From positions 1 through 47,123 of the forward strand of contig CAMAXP010000036.1 in NCBI GenBank assembly GCA_945862265.1: a stretch of DNA of 47,123 nucleotides, written 5' to 3'. Below, in pieces: positions 12,468 through 18,301 of this stretch. Both the position numbers and the translations under genes were made by a program. The notes beneath the pieces were generated by a model. That model searched no databases and had not been told where the DNA came from. It saw nothing but the letters and a program-made list of their open reading frames with translations. Numbering within the stretch: position 1 is the stretch's first letter; the number at the start of each line of letters is the position of its first letter. The DNA is from Bordetella parapertussis (lineage in GTDB: Bacteria > Pseudomonadota > Gammaproteobacteria > Burkholderiales > SG8-39).

Positions 12468-12947
12468 CTACTCGGCCAGGATGCCCCCCAATTCGACCTT
12501 GAAGGCCCCTGACTGTCGGTCCGAAATAAGCAGACCGAAGTACCGCACGTCTTCCAACCGCACGCTCGGAGCAGACACCGCACGTCCGCGGAAACTGGCC
12601 GCGAAATCGGCCGGTTCGAATCGGAGCGTCTGCCATTCTGGCGGCGCATCAAAGGCGGCTTGGTATTGGGGCGTGCCGGTGCTGTCGTCGAGTTTGAGCG
12701 TCAGCTTGTAGCGCTGCCCGTCGCCGCGCACCCGCAACAGCAGCGCCGCGGACTCCACAGGGAATCTGATCGGGCCGCGCAAAGATGCAAAGCCGCCGTT
12801 CCTCTCGAGCGACACCTCCCCTTCGAACACCATTGCGTCGTCCGTCGAGCGGCGCCTTGAGGTCGATACGCCGCCCATCACGTCATCGTTAATGACCCGA
12901 AACGTCTGGACGACCTCCGGACGGGAGAAATCGATCAGCCCCACCAA
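12468..12947 (-). CDS. CIA30 family protein (NADH:ubiquinone oxidoreductase intermediate-associated protein 30 domain)
   Basis: A 159-residue single-domain protein. The pattern WxVINDxVMGGxS is seen here as FRVINDDVMGGVSTS near 17-31. It is followed by FEGEVSLERNGGFASLRGP, LRVRGDGQRYKLTLK, and a C-terminal FGLLISDRQSGAFKVELGGI. These are hallmarks of the CIA30 beta-sandwich (galactose-binding-like) fold. Bacterial members have no established biochemical role. It is the last gene of the leftward fasciclin-PAS-SDR operon, 34 nt after the SDR stop. The start is TTG 12947 or GTG 12944, both behind a GGAG site. A role in stress or light response is inferred only from the neighbourhood. Confidence 0.8.
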   Translation of the reverse strand: MVGLIDFSRPEVVQTFRVINDDVMGGVSTSRRRSTDDAMVFEGEVSLERNGGFASLRGPIRFPVESAALLLRVRGDGQRYKLTLKLDDSTGTPQYQAAFDAPPEWQTLRFEPADFAASFRGRAVSAPSVRLEDVRYFGLLISDRQSGAFKVELGGILAE

Positions 12948-12981
12948 CGCTCGCTCCGTCGGTTGTCGCCTATTGAAGAAG

Positions 12982-13677
12982 TCACCAAGGGAGCTTCTCG
13001 CCGCTATAAGAGTAGAACTGCCCAGTGCTCGCCGGCGTCAGGTTATCGATGACATCAAGCATATCTGCTGCTGCGTCGTTTGGCGCACGTCCGGCTTCAG
13101 CGCCGCGGAAAGGCTGTGACAAGCAGGAGGTTACGGTGCCAGGATGCAAGGCGGCCAAGACCGCATTCGGTTTCGTTCTCTTCATCTCGATCGAAGCGGT
13201 TTTCAAAAACATGTTTAGCGCCGCCTTGGAAGCACGATAGCTGTACCACCCCCCCAGTCGGTTGTCGGCGATGCTTCCCACCTTCGCGGAGAGTACCGCA
13301 ATCACGGCCCGATCGTTGCCGATCAGTTTCGAGAAATGGCTGAATATCAATGCCGGTCCGAACGCATTTATCCGGAAGGTCTCGAACATCTGCGCATAGT
13401 TGAGATCGGAAAATCTCCTCTCCGGCATGAAACGAGGCGAGTGCAGCAACCCGGTGGCGATGATGATCAAATCGAACGGGACCCCGCGGGAAAGCGCCTC
13501 TGCCGCGGCGGCAATGGTTTCTTCATTTTCAAAATCGATGCGCGGCAGCGACTGCCGGTGTAACCCGACCGCTTCAGAGCATTGTGGGTCTGCTCGCAAC
13601 CGGGCCGCGAGAGCGGCGCCAATCGCGCCGGATGAGCCGATGACGAGGGCACGAAATCCCTTGGGAAAGGACTGCAT
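12982..13677 (-). CDS. Short-chain dehydrogenase/reductase (SDR) family protein
   Basis: Predicted NAD(P)-dependent oxidoreductase of 231 residues with a Rossmann fold. The coenzyme loop is VIGSSGAIGAALAAR near 11-25. The catalytic serine lies in AVLSAKVGSI and the YxxxK pair in YRASK near 152-156. The ATG at 13677 starts 2 nt after the Trp-rich protein's stop. A GTG 24 nt upstream is possible but overlaps that gene. The C-terminus (GQFYSYSGEKLPW) is typical of SDRs that accompany photolyase/cryptochrome genes. The substrate is unknown. Confidence 0.85.
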   Translation of the reverse strand: MQSFPKGFRALVIGSSGAIGAALAARLRADPQCSEAVGLHRQSLPRIDFENEETIAAAAEALSRGVPFDLIIIATGLLHSPRFMPERRFSDLNYAQMFETFRINAFGPALIFSHFSKLIGNDRAVIAVLSAKVGSIADNRLGGWYSYRASKAALNMFLKTASIEMKRTKPNAVLAALHPGTVTSCLSQPFRGAEAGRAPNDAAADMLDVIDNLTPASTGQFYSYSGEKLPW

Positions 13678-13679
13678 GG

Positions 13680-13901
13680 CTATGCCCACCCCCGGCGCCA
13701 CTTCGCCTGGTCGCGCAATTCACGCCAGCGGAGTTGAGCGGTTGCTTGCGTGTAGACCGCCTCGATTTCGACCCATTCGATCCTGCCATCCGGTGTTTCC
13801 GGGAGCATGACCTTGGTGACCAGGAAATGCTTCTGTTTTTCCAGGGGTTCCACCGCTGTCCATTTCGACAGAAACATTTTCTTCGGATCAATCAAGTTCA
13901 T
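13680..13901 (-). CDS. TIGR02450 family Trp-rich small protein
   Basis: A 73-residue protein. From ATG 13901 it reads MNLIDPKKMFLSKWTAVEP, then KHFLVTKV, then IEWVEIEAVYTQ and the end LRWRELRDQAKWRRGW. This closely fits TIGR02450, a small tryptophan-rich family named for PKKLLxSKWTAxxPxxKEKHFxV. Function is unknown. In many bacteria the gene neighbours photolyases and light-regulated operons, as here. A GTG start 42 nt upstream is possible, but the family N-terminus supports the ATG. The four Trp and many charged residues suggest a soluble nucleic-acid or protein binder, which is inference. Confidence 0.8.
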   Translation of the reverse strand: MNLIDPKKMFLSKWTAVEPLEKQKHFLVTKVMLPETPDGRIEWVEIEAVYTQATAQLRWRELRDQAKWRRGWA

Positions 13902-13955
13902 GGCGCGAAAGCCGAGCAAACCCGGATTGAGCGTTCTATGCACTGTGGCTGGCCT

Positions 13956-14054
13956 TCATTTCATATTGCGGAATTCCATCATTGTTAGACTGAAGCCGAT
14001 CAACACCAGTACGAACACGACAATGCCCAAGTACAAGAGATCAATGGGCATCAT
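13956..14054 (-). CDS. Tiny single-helix membrane protein (32 aa)
   Basis: A 32-codon gene encoding one membrane helix (LLYLGIVVFVLVLIGFSL, about 6-23) followed by the short charged tail TMMEFRNMK. Its start overlaps the stop of the 60-aa gene in an ATGA, indicating translational coupling, and the strand and spacing fit the operon. I recognise no family. The repeated coupling and strong hydrophobicity make it more likely real than chance, but this rests on context alone. Confidence 0.5.
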   Translation of the reverse strand: MMPIDLLYLGIVVFVLVLIGFSLTMMEFRNMK

Positions 14055-14233
14055 TTCGGCCTCCCCAGCAAAGCAGCCAGCTTGACGTAGATTCCAAAGC
14101 CGAAGATGGAGGGGATCCAGATCGCAGTGAAGATCGCCTGCTCGCGGTCCTGCACCGCAAACCAAAGGTACGCGGAGATGACGAACGAAATCGTCACTGC
14201 CAGCAGAATAAAATAATCCGATCTTTTGAACAT
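14051..14233 (-). CDS. Small two-helix membrane protein (60 aa)
   Basis: A 60-residue membrane protein. The sequence is MFKRSDYF, then a helix ILLAVTISFVISAYLWFAV, a short acidic loop QDREQAIF, and a second helix TAIWIPSIFGFGIYVKLAALL. The ATG at 14233 has a GAGG-type site upstream. Its stop overlaps the start of the next tiny gene. No known family is recognised. Together with the genes on either side it forms a set of three small membrane proteins inserted between the PAS gene and the Trp-rich gene. Confidence 0.6.
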   Translation of the reverse strand: MFKRSDYFILLAVTISFVISAYLWFAVQDREQAIFTAIWIPSIFGFGIYVKLAALLGRPK

Positions 14234-14251
14234 ATAGCCTCTTCAGATGTT

Positions 14252-14476
14252 TTACTTCTCAAAATATTCCACGACGCCATAACCCACGGCGCTCGACAGG
14301 CACCCGGTGATTGCCACCGATCCAATGACGCGGATGCCCGAGGAGATTCCGAGCGCAAAGAACTCCGCTTCGATCAGTCCGCTCAGCGCGAGCACCAAGC
14401 CTATGCAACCGATCCCCGTCAGCGAGTTGCCGACGACGATCAGCAGGCCGCTGATCTGCCTCTTCGTTGTGTTCAC
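14252..14476 (-). CDS. Small two-helix membrane protein (about 74 aa)
   Basis: The open frame encodes two hydrophobic helices, ISGLLIVVGNSLTGIGCIGLVLALSGLI and GIRVIGSVAITGCLSSAVGYGVV, separated by EAEFFALGISS. I place the start at the GTG at 14476 (VNTTKRQISG) because it lies just after the PAS gene stop at 14512. A TTG at 14548 would overlap that gene. No clear ribosome site decides the start. The glycine-rich helices resemble small channel or holin-like proteins, but no family is recognised. Confidence 0.5.
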   Translation of the reverse strand: MNTTKRQISGLLIVVGNSLTGIGCIGLVLALSGLIEAEFFALGISSGIRVIGSVAITGCLSSAVGYGVVEYFEK

Positions 14477-14511
14477 TTTGTGGTGCGCCCAGTGCGAATG
14501 TGGAATTGCGA

Positions 14512-14910
14512 CTAGATCGCAAACCCTTCGCGCTGAATTGCCACCCAAACCTTGGTATGTTTGCCGACCTTCACTGGCAGAACCCGCCAGTGCATGATGA
14601 AGGGCGTCCCGTTCTTCTTGTAGTTGATCGCCTTGCCTTCGAACCGGCCGTCCCGCTTTAGGGCGTCAAGCAGACGGGCAATCACGGTCTTGTCGGTGGC
14701 GGCGCCCTGCAAAATCTTCGGTGTCTTCCCGATGACCTCGGACGGATCGTAGCCAGTCAGCGCCTTGAACGCTTTATTCGCATAGATGATCTTTGCGTCC
14801 TTGGTGGCATCGGTGATCAGGATCGAGTCATAACTATTGCTTGCAAGTACCCGAAGAACGTTCAGGCTGATATCCACATCCTGAAAAATTTTCTCTATAG
14901 AGCCAGTCAT
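14512..14910 (-). CDS. LOV-like single PAS-domain protein lacking the photoactive cysteine
   Basis: A 132-residue protein that is essentially one PAS domain (about 18-128) with no output domain. The layout ANKAFKALTGYDPSEVIGK, then KILQG, then INYKKNGTPFIMHWRVLPV follows the LOV family (NxAFxxxTGYxxxEVxGxNCRFLQG, then NYRKDGxxFWNxxxxxPV). The LOV cysteine position reads TPKILQG, so the covalent flavin-adduct residue is proline, and the FWN asparagine is histidine-like (FIMHW). Flavin binding is therefore uncertain. The ATG at 14910 has an AAGGAAA site. It sits in the same operon as fasciclin and next to a MerR regulator. Short LOV proteins are known partners of cobalamin-less LitR regulators in Pseudomonas, so a regulatory partnership is plausible but inferred. 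Confidence 0.8.
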   Translation of the reverse strand: MTGSIEKIFQDVDISLNVLRVLASNSYDSILITDATKDAKIIYANKAFKALTGYDPSEVIGKTPKILQGAATDKTVIARLLDALKRDGRFEGKAINYKKNGTPFIMHWRVLPVKVGKHTKVWVAIQREGFAI

Positions 14911-14935
14911 TGCCGTTTTCCTTTGTGTAATCGTA

Positions 14936-14950
14936 AAACCTGACAGGTTT
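14936..14950. promoter_or_regulatory. 15-bp perfect palindrome upstream of the PAS gene
   Basis: AAACCTG (14936-14942), a central A, and CAGGTTT (14944-14950) form a perfect palindrome about 26 nt upstream of the PAS start codon. It could be an internal operator or a processing hairpin. It differs from the 11-bp repeat family found at other promoters of the island. Confidence 0.4.
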
Positions 14951-14958
14951 CATTTGAT

Positions 14959-14986
14959 GACAACGCCCGCAGTAGCTGGCGTTGTC
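14959..14986 (-). terminator. Strong stem-loop between fasciclin and PAS genes
   Basis: GACAACGCC (14959-14967) and GGCGTTGTC (14978-14986) form a perfect 9-bp stem with a 10-nt loop, about 55 nt past the fasciclin stop. No T-run follows on the minus strand. It may therefore act as a partial terminator or mRNA-stabilising hairpin that raises fasciclin expression relative to downstream genes. Confidence 0.45.
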
Positions 14987-15039
14987 GCGTTTGCGGCCGA
15001 TCCGCCTTCCGCGACCGGTTCGCGCTTGCCGGGTATTGC

Positions 15040-15495
15040 CTAGTTGGGCAGCACCACGCTGTCGATGACGTGGATCACCCCGTTGTCAGCAATGATGTCG
15101 ACCGAAGTGACGTTGGCTCCGTCGACTTTGACGCCCCCCATCGTGCTCACGGTCAGCGAAGAGCCTTGGACCGTCTTCACCATGCCGGCCTTGACGTCCT
15201 TGGACATCACCGCGCCCGAAACCACGTGATACGTCAGAACGGCGGTCAGCTTGGCCTTGTCGGCAAGCAGTGCATCCAATTGAGCCTTCGGAGTCTTGGC
15301 GAAGGCGTCATCGGTCGGCGCAAAAACCGTGAACGGGCCCGTGCCCTTCAACGTGTCGACCAGGCCGGCAGCCTGCAAGGCGGCGGCAAGCGTTTTGAAG
15401 CTACCCGCGGAAACCGCGGTATCGACGATGTCTTTGGCATTTGCCGAGGGGATCAGGCAAAACCAAACCGCTATGGCAGAGATCAGCTTTTTCAT
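15040..15495 (-). CDS. Secreted fasciclin (FAS1) domain protein
   Basis: A 151-residue single FAS1-domain protein. A Sec signal peptide ([20 protein letters not shown], about 1-20, cleavage after ANA) precedes the mature domain. FAS1 motifs are clear: [21 protein letters not shown], then [15 protein letters not shown] (H1 motif) and the H2 region [18 protein letters not shown]. The [17 protein letters not shown] segment contains the typical YH motif. It is expected in the periplasm or at the cell surface, with an adhesive or stress role. It is the first gene of the leftward operon and lies behind the triple 11-bp repeat promoter. The start has an AAGGAAA site. Confidence 0.93.
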   Translation of the reverse strand: MKKLISAIAVWFCLIPSANAKDIVDTAVSAGSFKTLAAALQAAGLVDTLKGTGPFTVFAPTDDAFAKTPKAQLDALLADKAKLTAVLTYHVVSGAVMSKDVKAGMVKTVQGSSLTVSTMGGVKVDGANVTSVDIIADNGVIHVIDSVVLPN

Positions 15496-15587
15496 GGCTT
15501 TTCCTTTTGGTTAGGGAGCAAATAAGAATCCGCACTTCGTCTAAACAAGCTTCATTCCAAAAGTGCTCTGTCGCCTGTCTGTAACTA

Positions 15588-15628
15588 TAATGAACATCTA
15601 ATGAGTCATTAATGTACCCCATTTTATA
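15588..15628 (-). promoter_or_regulatory. Fasciclin-operon promoter with three tandem 11-bp operator repeats
   Basis: Read on the plus strand, three consecutive 11-mers each begin with TAATG: TAATGAACATC (15588-15598), TAATGAGTCAT (15599-15609), TAATGTACCCC (15610-15620). On the minus strand a -10-like TATAAA (15623-15628) lies directly upstream of the array, so the array would cover the transcription start. Tandem 11-bp direct repeats are the operator form used by CarH-type MerR regulators. Repression by the adjacent MerR protein is inferred. Confidence 0.72.
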
Positions 15629-15702
15629 CGGATTGAACAGCTTTATTTTATAACATTTTCTAATTGACCTGTAATTATCTGAATTATGTGGCTTTTTTAT
15701 GC

Positions 15703-15729
15703 TACTATCGGTTCAAATACAGTTCAACT
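15703..15729 (+). promoter_or_regulatory. merR promoter with two tandem 11-bp operator repeats
   Basis: A -10-like TACTAT (15703-15708) is followed at once by two 11-mers, TCGGTTCAAAT (15708-15718) and ACAGTTCAACT (15719-15729), whose GTTCA cores are exactly 11 bp apart. The array ends just before the ribosome site of the MerR gene, which suggests autoregulation. The motif is the reverse complement of the TAATGAAC repeats at the divergent fasciclin promoter. Confidence 0.65.
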
Positions 15730-15739
15730 AGGAGCTCCT

Positions 15740-16729
15740 ATGCCAAACCGTCAACCAAAAGGCGTCGAAGAACCCGTGTACCGCAGCGGTGCGGTGGCGC
15801 GACTCACCGGCATTCCGGTTCAGACGCTGCGCGTTTGGGAGCGCCGCTACAAGATCGTAGGGCCCCGCCAAAGCGCGACGGGACAGCGCCTGTATGCGCC
15901 CGCAGAAGTGGCGCGCCTGTCGGTAATCAAGCAGCTCGTCGACTCGGGGCACGCAGTCGGCTCGATCGCCTCGCTCGGCTTCGATCAGTTGCAGGCCATG
16001 CTCGACAAGGTAGCCGGCCGGACTCTTGCCCCCGCGCCGCAGGCCGCTCAGGTCGCCAGGAACGCGCTGCCCCTCGTGCGCGCGGCAATCGTAGGAGAGG
16101 CTCTAAGCTTGCGGGTGGCGCACCATCGATTGGCCGCGCTGCAGATCGTAGCGACGAGCCCAAATGCAGCGCTTGCCGGCGAAGCACTGCGAGGCGTGAC
16201 GGCCGACGTGCTGGTCATCGAGTTGCCGACCCTGCAGCGCGAAACACCTCAAACGATTCGTTCGTTAGCGCAGCAGCTAGGCGCGCGGCACATCGTCGTC
16301 GAGTACGGCTTCGGCCCGCAACGCGTCGAGCAGGAACTGCGCGCATTGGGCTGCAGCCTGGTGCATGCGCCATTGGAGATCGGACAACTGGAATCGCTTT
16401 GCGGCGCGCCACCTGCCGGTTTCCAGTCAGGAAAGCCTGTCGCGTTGCCGCCGATCGATCCCGCAGCAGCGCGGCGTTTTGACAACAAAGCGCTCGCTCA
16501 AATCTCGACGGCTTCAGTGAAGTTGAACTGCGAATGTCCGCACCATCTCTGCGAACTGCTGGTCCGCCTGGGCAATTTCGAGACCTACAGCGCCGAATGC
16601 GAAAACAGCAGCACGGCCGATGCGGACCTGCATCACTATCTGAAAGAGGTAGCGGGCGCGGCGCGCACCATGCTGGAAGATGCGTTGGTGAGGGTGGCCG
16701 AGGCCGAGGGCCTGCCCCTGCCGGCATGA
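15740..16729 (+). CDS. MerR-family regulator of the CarH/LitR type without a recognisable cobalamin site
   Basis: A 329-residue regulator. The N-terminal MerR helix-turn-helix (about 15-85) shows YRSGAVARLTGIPVQTLRVWERRY and then PRQSATGQRLYAPAEVARL. A middle region (about 115-240) resembles the helical-bundle plus Rossmann layout of CarH/LitR. The DxHxxG cobalamin-histidine motif is missing; VVEYGFGPQRVEQELRALG occupies the likely region. The last ~65 residues contain CECPHHLCELLVRLGNFETYSAECE, a Cys/His-rich element that could bind metal or sense redox state. The ATG at 15740 has an AGGAG site. It is divergent from the fasciclin operon and probably controls the island through the 11-bp repeats. 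The signal sensed is unknown. Confidence 0.85.
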   Translation: MPNRQPKGVEEPVYRSGAVARLTGIPVQTLRVWERRYKIVGPRQSATGQRLYAPAEVARLSVIKQLVDSGHAVGSIASLGFDQLQAMLDKVAGRTLAPAPQAAQVARNALPLVRAAIVGEALSLRVAHHRLAALQIVATSPNAALAGEALRGVTADVLVIELPTLQRETPQTIRSLAQQLGARHIVVEYGFGPQRVEQELRALGCSLVHAPLEIGQLESLCGAPPAGFQSGKPVALPPIDPAAARRFDNKALAQISTASVKLNCECPHHLCELLVRLGNFETYSAECENSSTADADLHHYLKEVAGAARTMLEDALVRVAEAEGLPLPA

Positions 16730-16781
16730 ACGGCGTGAGTTCGATGCAAGTCGCACGTTGGCGCGCGTCTTTGTCAGCTCA

Positions 16782-17135
16782 CTAACGTCGCCCGAAGAAC
16801 ACCATCGTCAACCGCCACTCGTCGGGCGACTGATATTCGAAAGCCCCGGCGTTGTAGCTTGCAAGCAGCGCGTCGAGGTTGGCCGTCAGCGACTGCCGGT
16901 TGGCGGGGTCATCGATGGTCATGTAGTGCACGCAGTGCCCGGCTTCGCGCAGCATCCAGGAGAAATCGCGCATTGCGGCAAAGATCGCGAGGATCTTCTG
17001 CGCATGCTGCAGCACGTAGTCGGTCTCCTGGCGCATCTCCATCAGGAGAAAAACCGCGTCTTGGCTCGGCTCTTTGAACCAACTGTGCTGGGGGTTGAGT
17101 TGGTCTCCCAGAACAAGCCTGAGTATCTTGGTCAC
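16782..17135 (-). pseudogene. N-terminal fragment of an FeS-type (6-4) photolyase/cryptochrome (PhrB-like)
   Basis: The fragment starts at GTG 17135 (VTKILRLVLGDQLNPQ) and continues VFLLMEMRQETDYVLQHAQKI, AAMRDFSWMLREAGHCVHY and ALLASYNAGAFEYQSPDEWR. It then ends after VFFGRR at a TAG. This is the N-terminal Rossmann domain of the deoxyribodipyrimidine-photolyase-related (FeS-BCP) family, whose members are about 500 residues. Only about 117 remain. The FAD-binding and Fe-S parts are absent, because the convergent MerR gene lies immediately beyond. The GTG overlaps the stop of the preceding DUF2256 fragment, a relic of normal operon coupling. The remnant cannot be a working photolyase. Confidence 0.75.
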
Positions 17136-17218
17136 GCCGGCCCGCGAGCCGCGCGGCGGCAGCGGTCGGAGCAGAATTTCACGCGGCCCCAGTCCGGTGC
17201 CCATTTCTTGCCGCTGAA
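17132..17218 (-). pseudogene. C-terminal remnant of a DUF2256 zinc-ribbon gene
   Basis: Read leftwards, the frame gives FSGKKWAPDWGRVKFCSDR, then CRRAARGPA and a TGA at 17132-17134. DUF2256 proteins are about 45-60 residues, with a first CPVCGRxF knuckle, then (W)RKKWxxxWxxVKYCSxRCRR. Only the second half is present, and the first cysteine pair and any start codon are missing. The stop overlaps the photolyase-fragment start as GTGA. DUF2256 commonly sits next to FeS photolyases. This is a small decayed gene in the 105-nt gap after the DCC gene. Confidence 0.6.
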
Positions 17219-17240
17219 TGCTGAACCACGTTGCGCCTGC

Positions 17241-17627
17241 TCAGCAAAACCGCTTTGCCAGTGTCAAAAGCATCGGCCCGATCCACCGGGATAAAGCATG
17301 CCTGTGCCGCGCGAATTTACGGTAAGCCGCGTCAAAGGCGGGTTGCAGCCATTCGACGGACAGGAGGCGGGCAAAGACGTTCAAACCCACTCTTCGGTAA
17401 GCCTCGGCAAACACTCTCACTCCAGTCAGGAGTTCTTCGTCGCCCAGGCGCCCATGAATCGTGGCAAGCGCCTGTTCGCACGAAAAGCGCTCTGCCATCT
17501 CGGAAAAATTCGGATCCTGAAGGTCTACGAAGCGCAGCAGGCCTGCGCGATTGCGTGACTGCAAGAAACGGATTTCAGCCTGGCACAATGGGCAATGCCC
17601 GTCGTAGTAGATCGTCAGGGCTTGCAT
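17241..17627 (-). CDS. DCC-family thiol-disulfide oxidoreductase-like protein (DUF393)
   Basis: A 128-residue protein starting at ATG 17627. It opens with TIYYDGHCPLCQAEIRFLQSR, the DxxCxxC (DCC) motif of DUF393 near residues 9-14, followed by RFVDLQDPNF. The C-terminal half has a long helical region (VGLNVFARLLSVEWLQP, AAYRKFARHRHALSRWIG). A redox role is suggested by the thioredoxin-like CPLC pair but is not proven for the family. DUF393 proteins recur beside photolyase, SDR and DUF3429 genes, which fits this island. The downstream DUF2256 and photolyase genes of the same transcript are broken. Confidence 0.85.
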   Translation of the reverse strand: MQALTIYYDGHCPLCQAEIRFLQSRNRAGLLRFVDLQDPNFSEMAERFSCEQALATIHGRLGDEELLTGVRVFAEAYRRVGLNVFARLLSVEWLQPAFDAAYRKFARHRHALSRWIGPMLLTLAKRFC

Positions 17628-17661
17628 CAAGACCCGCTCCACAGGACACCCGGAAGAAACT

Positions 17662-17799
17662 TCATCTGCGCAAGGTTGATTCACACCCTGGACCCGCGCA
17701 AGACACCGAAGAAACAGTTGGCGCTACTGCAATATTGAAGGACGCCATGGCGCCAAACATGCCCGCGGCGAGCGGCATGCCGGCGGCACCCGGCATCAT
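17662..17799 (-). CDS. Possible small hydrophobic ORF between HiPIP and DCC genes
   Basis: A 45-codon frame starts at an ATG overlapping the HiPIP stop (ATGATG at 17797-17799). It encodes a Met/Ala/Gly-rich N-terminal stretch (MMPGAAGMPLAAGMFGAM) and a tail with two cysteines (SVSCAGPGC). The overlap suggests coupling, but nothing else supports translation. If it is not a gene, the 168-nt gap between the DCC and HiPIP genes holds nothing recognisable. Confidence 0.25.
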   Translation of the reverse strand: MMPGAAGMPLAAGMFGAMASFNIAVAPTVSSVSCAGPGCESTLRR

Positions 17800-18107
17800 C
17801 CCTTCTTGACCCAGGCGGCGCACCACCCTTTGGCGTTGACGAGCTTGCCGCCAACGGGAGCACAGACGCCCCACGCTTCCCCAGCCTTGCCCTGATACAA
17901 CTGACAATTCGCGCAGTTGCGGCCCGCTGCGTAACCGGTGAACTTCTTGGCATCCACCTTGGATGCATCGTGTTTGTAACCCAACGCGGTGGCCACGGCG
18001 TCGCTTTCCTCCAGACGCGCAGGTTGGGAAAAAGCGGCCCCTGCCGTGCCAACGAGCAATGCTGTAGCCGGGACTAGTTTGAACATGAACGTTCTACGTG
18101 AGGTCAT
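17796..18107 (-). CDS. High-potential iron-sulfur protein (HiPIP)
   Basis: Small periplasmic electron carrier with one [4Fe-4S] cluster. The 103-residue precursor begins MTSRRTFMFK, a twin-arginine signal (SRRTFMF), followed by a hydrophobic stretch ending near AFSQPA. The mature part has the four-cysteine pattern GRNCANCQLYQG, then WGVCAPVGG and GWCAAWVKK, which defines the HiPIP fold. The ATG at 18107 sits behind an AAGGAGA site. It is the first gene of a leftward transcript with the DCC protein and broken photolyase genes, and it lies downstream of a triple-repeat promoter. HiPIPs usually donate electrons to reaction centres or oxidases. Its placement in a light/redox-type island is notable. 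Confidence 0.93.
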   Translation of the reverse strand: MTSRRTFMFKLVPATALLVGTAGAAFSQPARLEESDAVATALGYKHDASKVDAKKFTGYAAGRNCANCQLYQGKAGEAWGVCAPVGGKLVNAKGWCAAWVKKG

Positions 18108-18190
18108 GACATCTCCTTGGTTGAAAAAATACTGAAACTTCAGCGCGCGGCGAGTACGCAGCACGGTGCGCGATCCAGAAAGAATCGCTT

Positions 18191-18228
18191 TTTTGAAAAT
18201 GTAATGAACCGAACATGACCCGATTATA
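18191..18228 (-). promoter_or_regulatory. HiPIP promoter with three tandem 11-bp operator repeats
   Basis: On the minus strand a perfect TATAAT lies at 18223-18228. On the plus strand, the three 11-mers TTTTGAAAATG (18191-18201), TAATGAACCGA (18202-18212) and ACATGACCCGA (18213-18223) run side by side with TGA at fixed positions. The array touches the -10 element on its downstream side, the same geometry as at the fasciclin promoter, so the same regulator is inferred. A further single TGAACCGA lies at 18257-18264. Confidence 0.72.
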
Positions 18229-18279
18229 AAGCAATAATAGGAATGTTTTAACAAAATGAACCGATAATTATTGATTAAT

Positions 18280-18301
18280 ACGGTTCAATATAGGTTCATT
18301 A
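18280..18301 (+). promoter_or_regulatory. Two tandem 11-bp operator repeats upstream of the DUF3429 gene
   Basis: ACGGTTCAATA (18280-18290) and TAGGTTCATTA (18291-18301) have GTTCA cores exactly 11 bp apart and match the reverse complement of the island consensus. A weak -10-like ATTAAT (18274-18279) precedes them. The 205-nt divergent gap between HiPIP and DUF3429 therefore carries operator arrays facing both ways. Confidence 0.6.

Noticed and set aside
14512..14910. Calling the PAS gene a functional blue-light LOV photoreceptor
   Set aside because: The adduct-forming cysteine and a key flavin-contact asparagine are missing, so only LOV-like descent can be claimed.
16782..17135. Complete small photolyase or cryptochrome
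   Set aside because: Only the N-terminal antenna-side Rossmann part is present; FAD and Fe-S regions are absent and the next gene begins at once.
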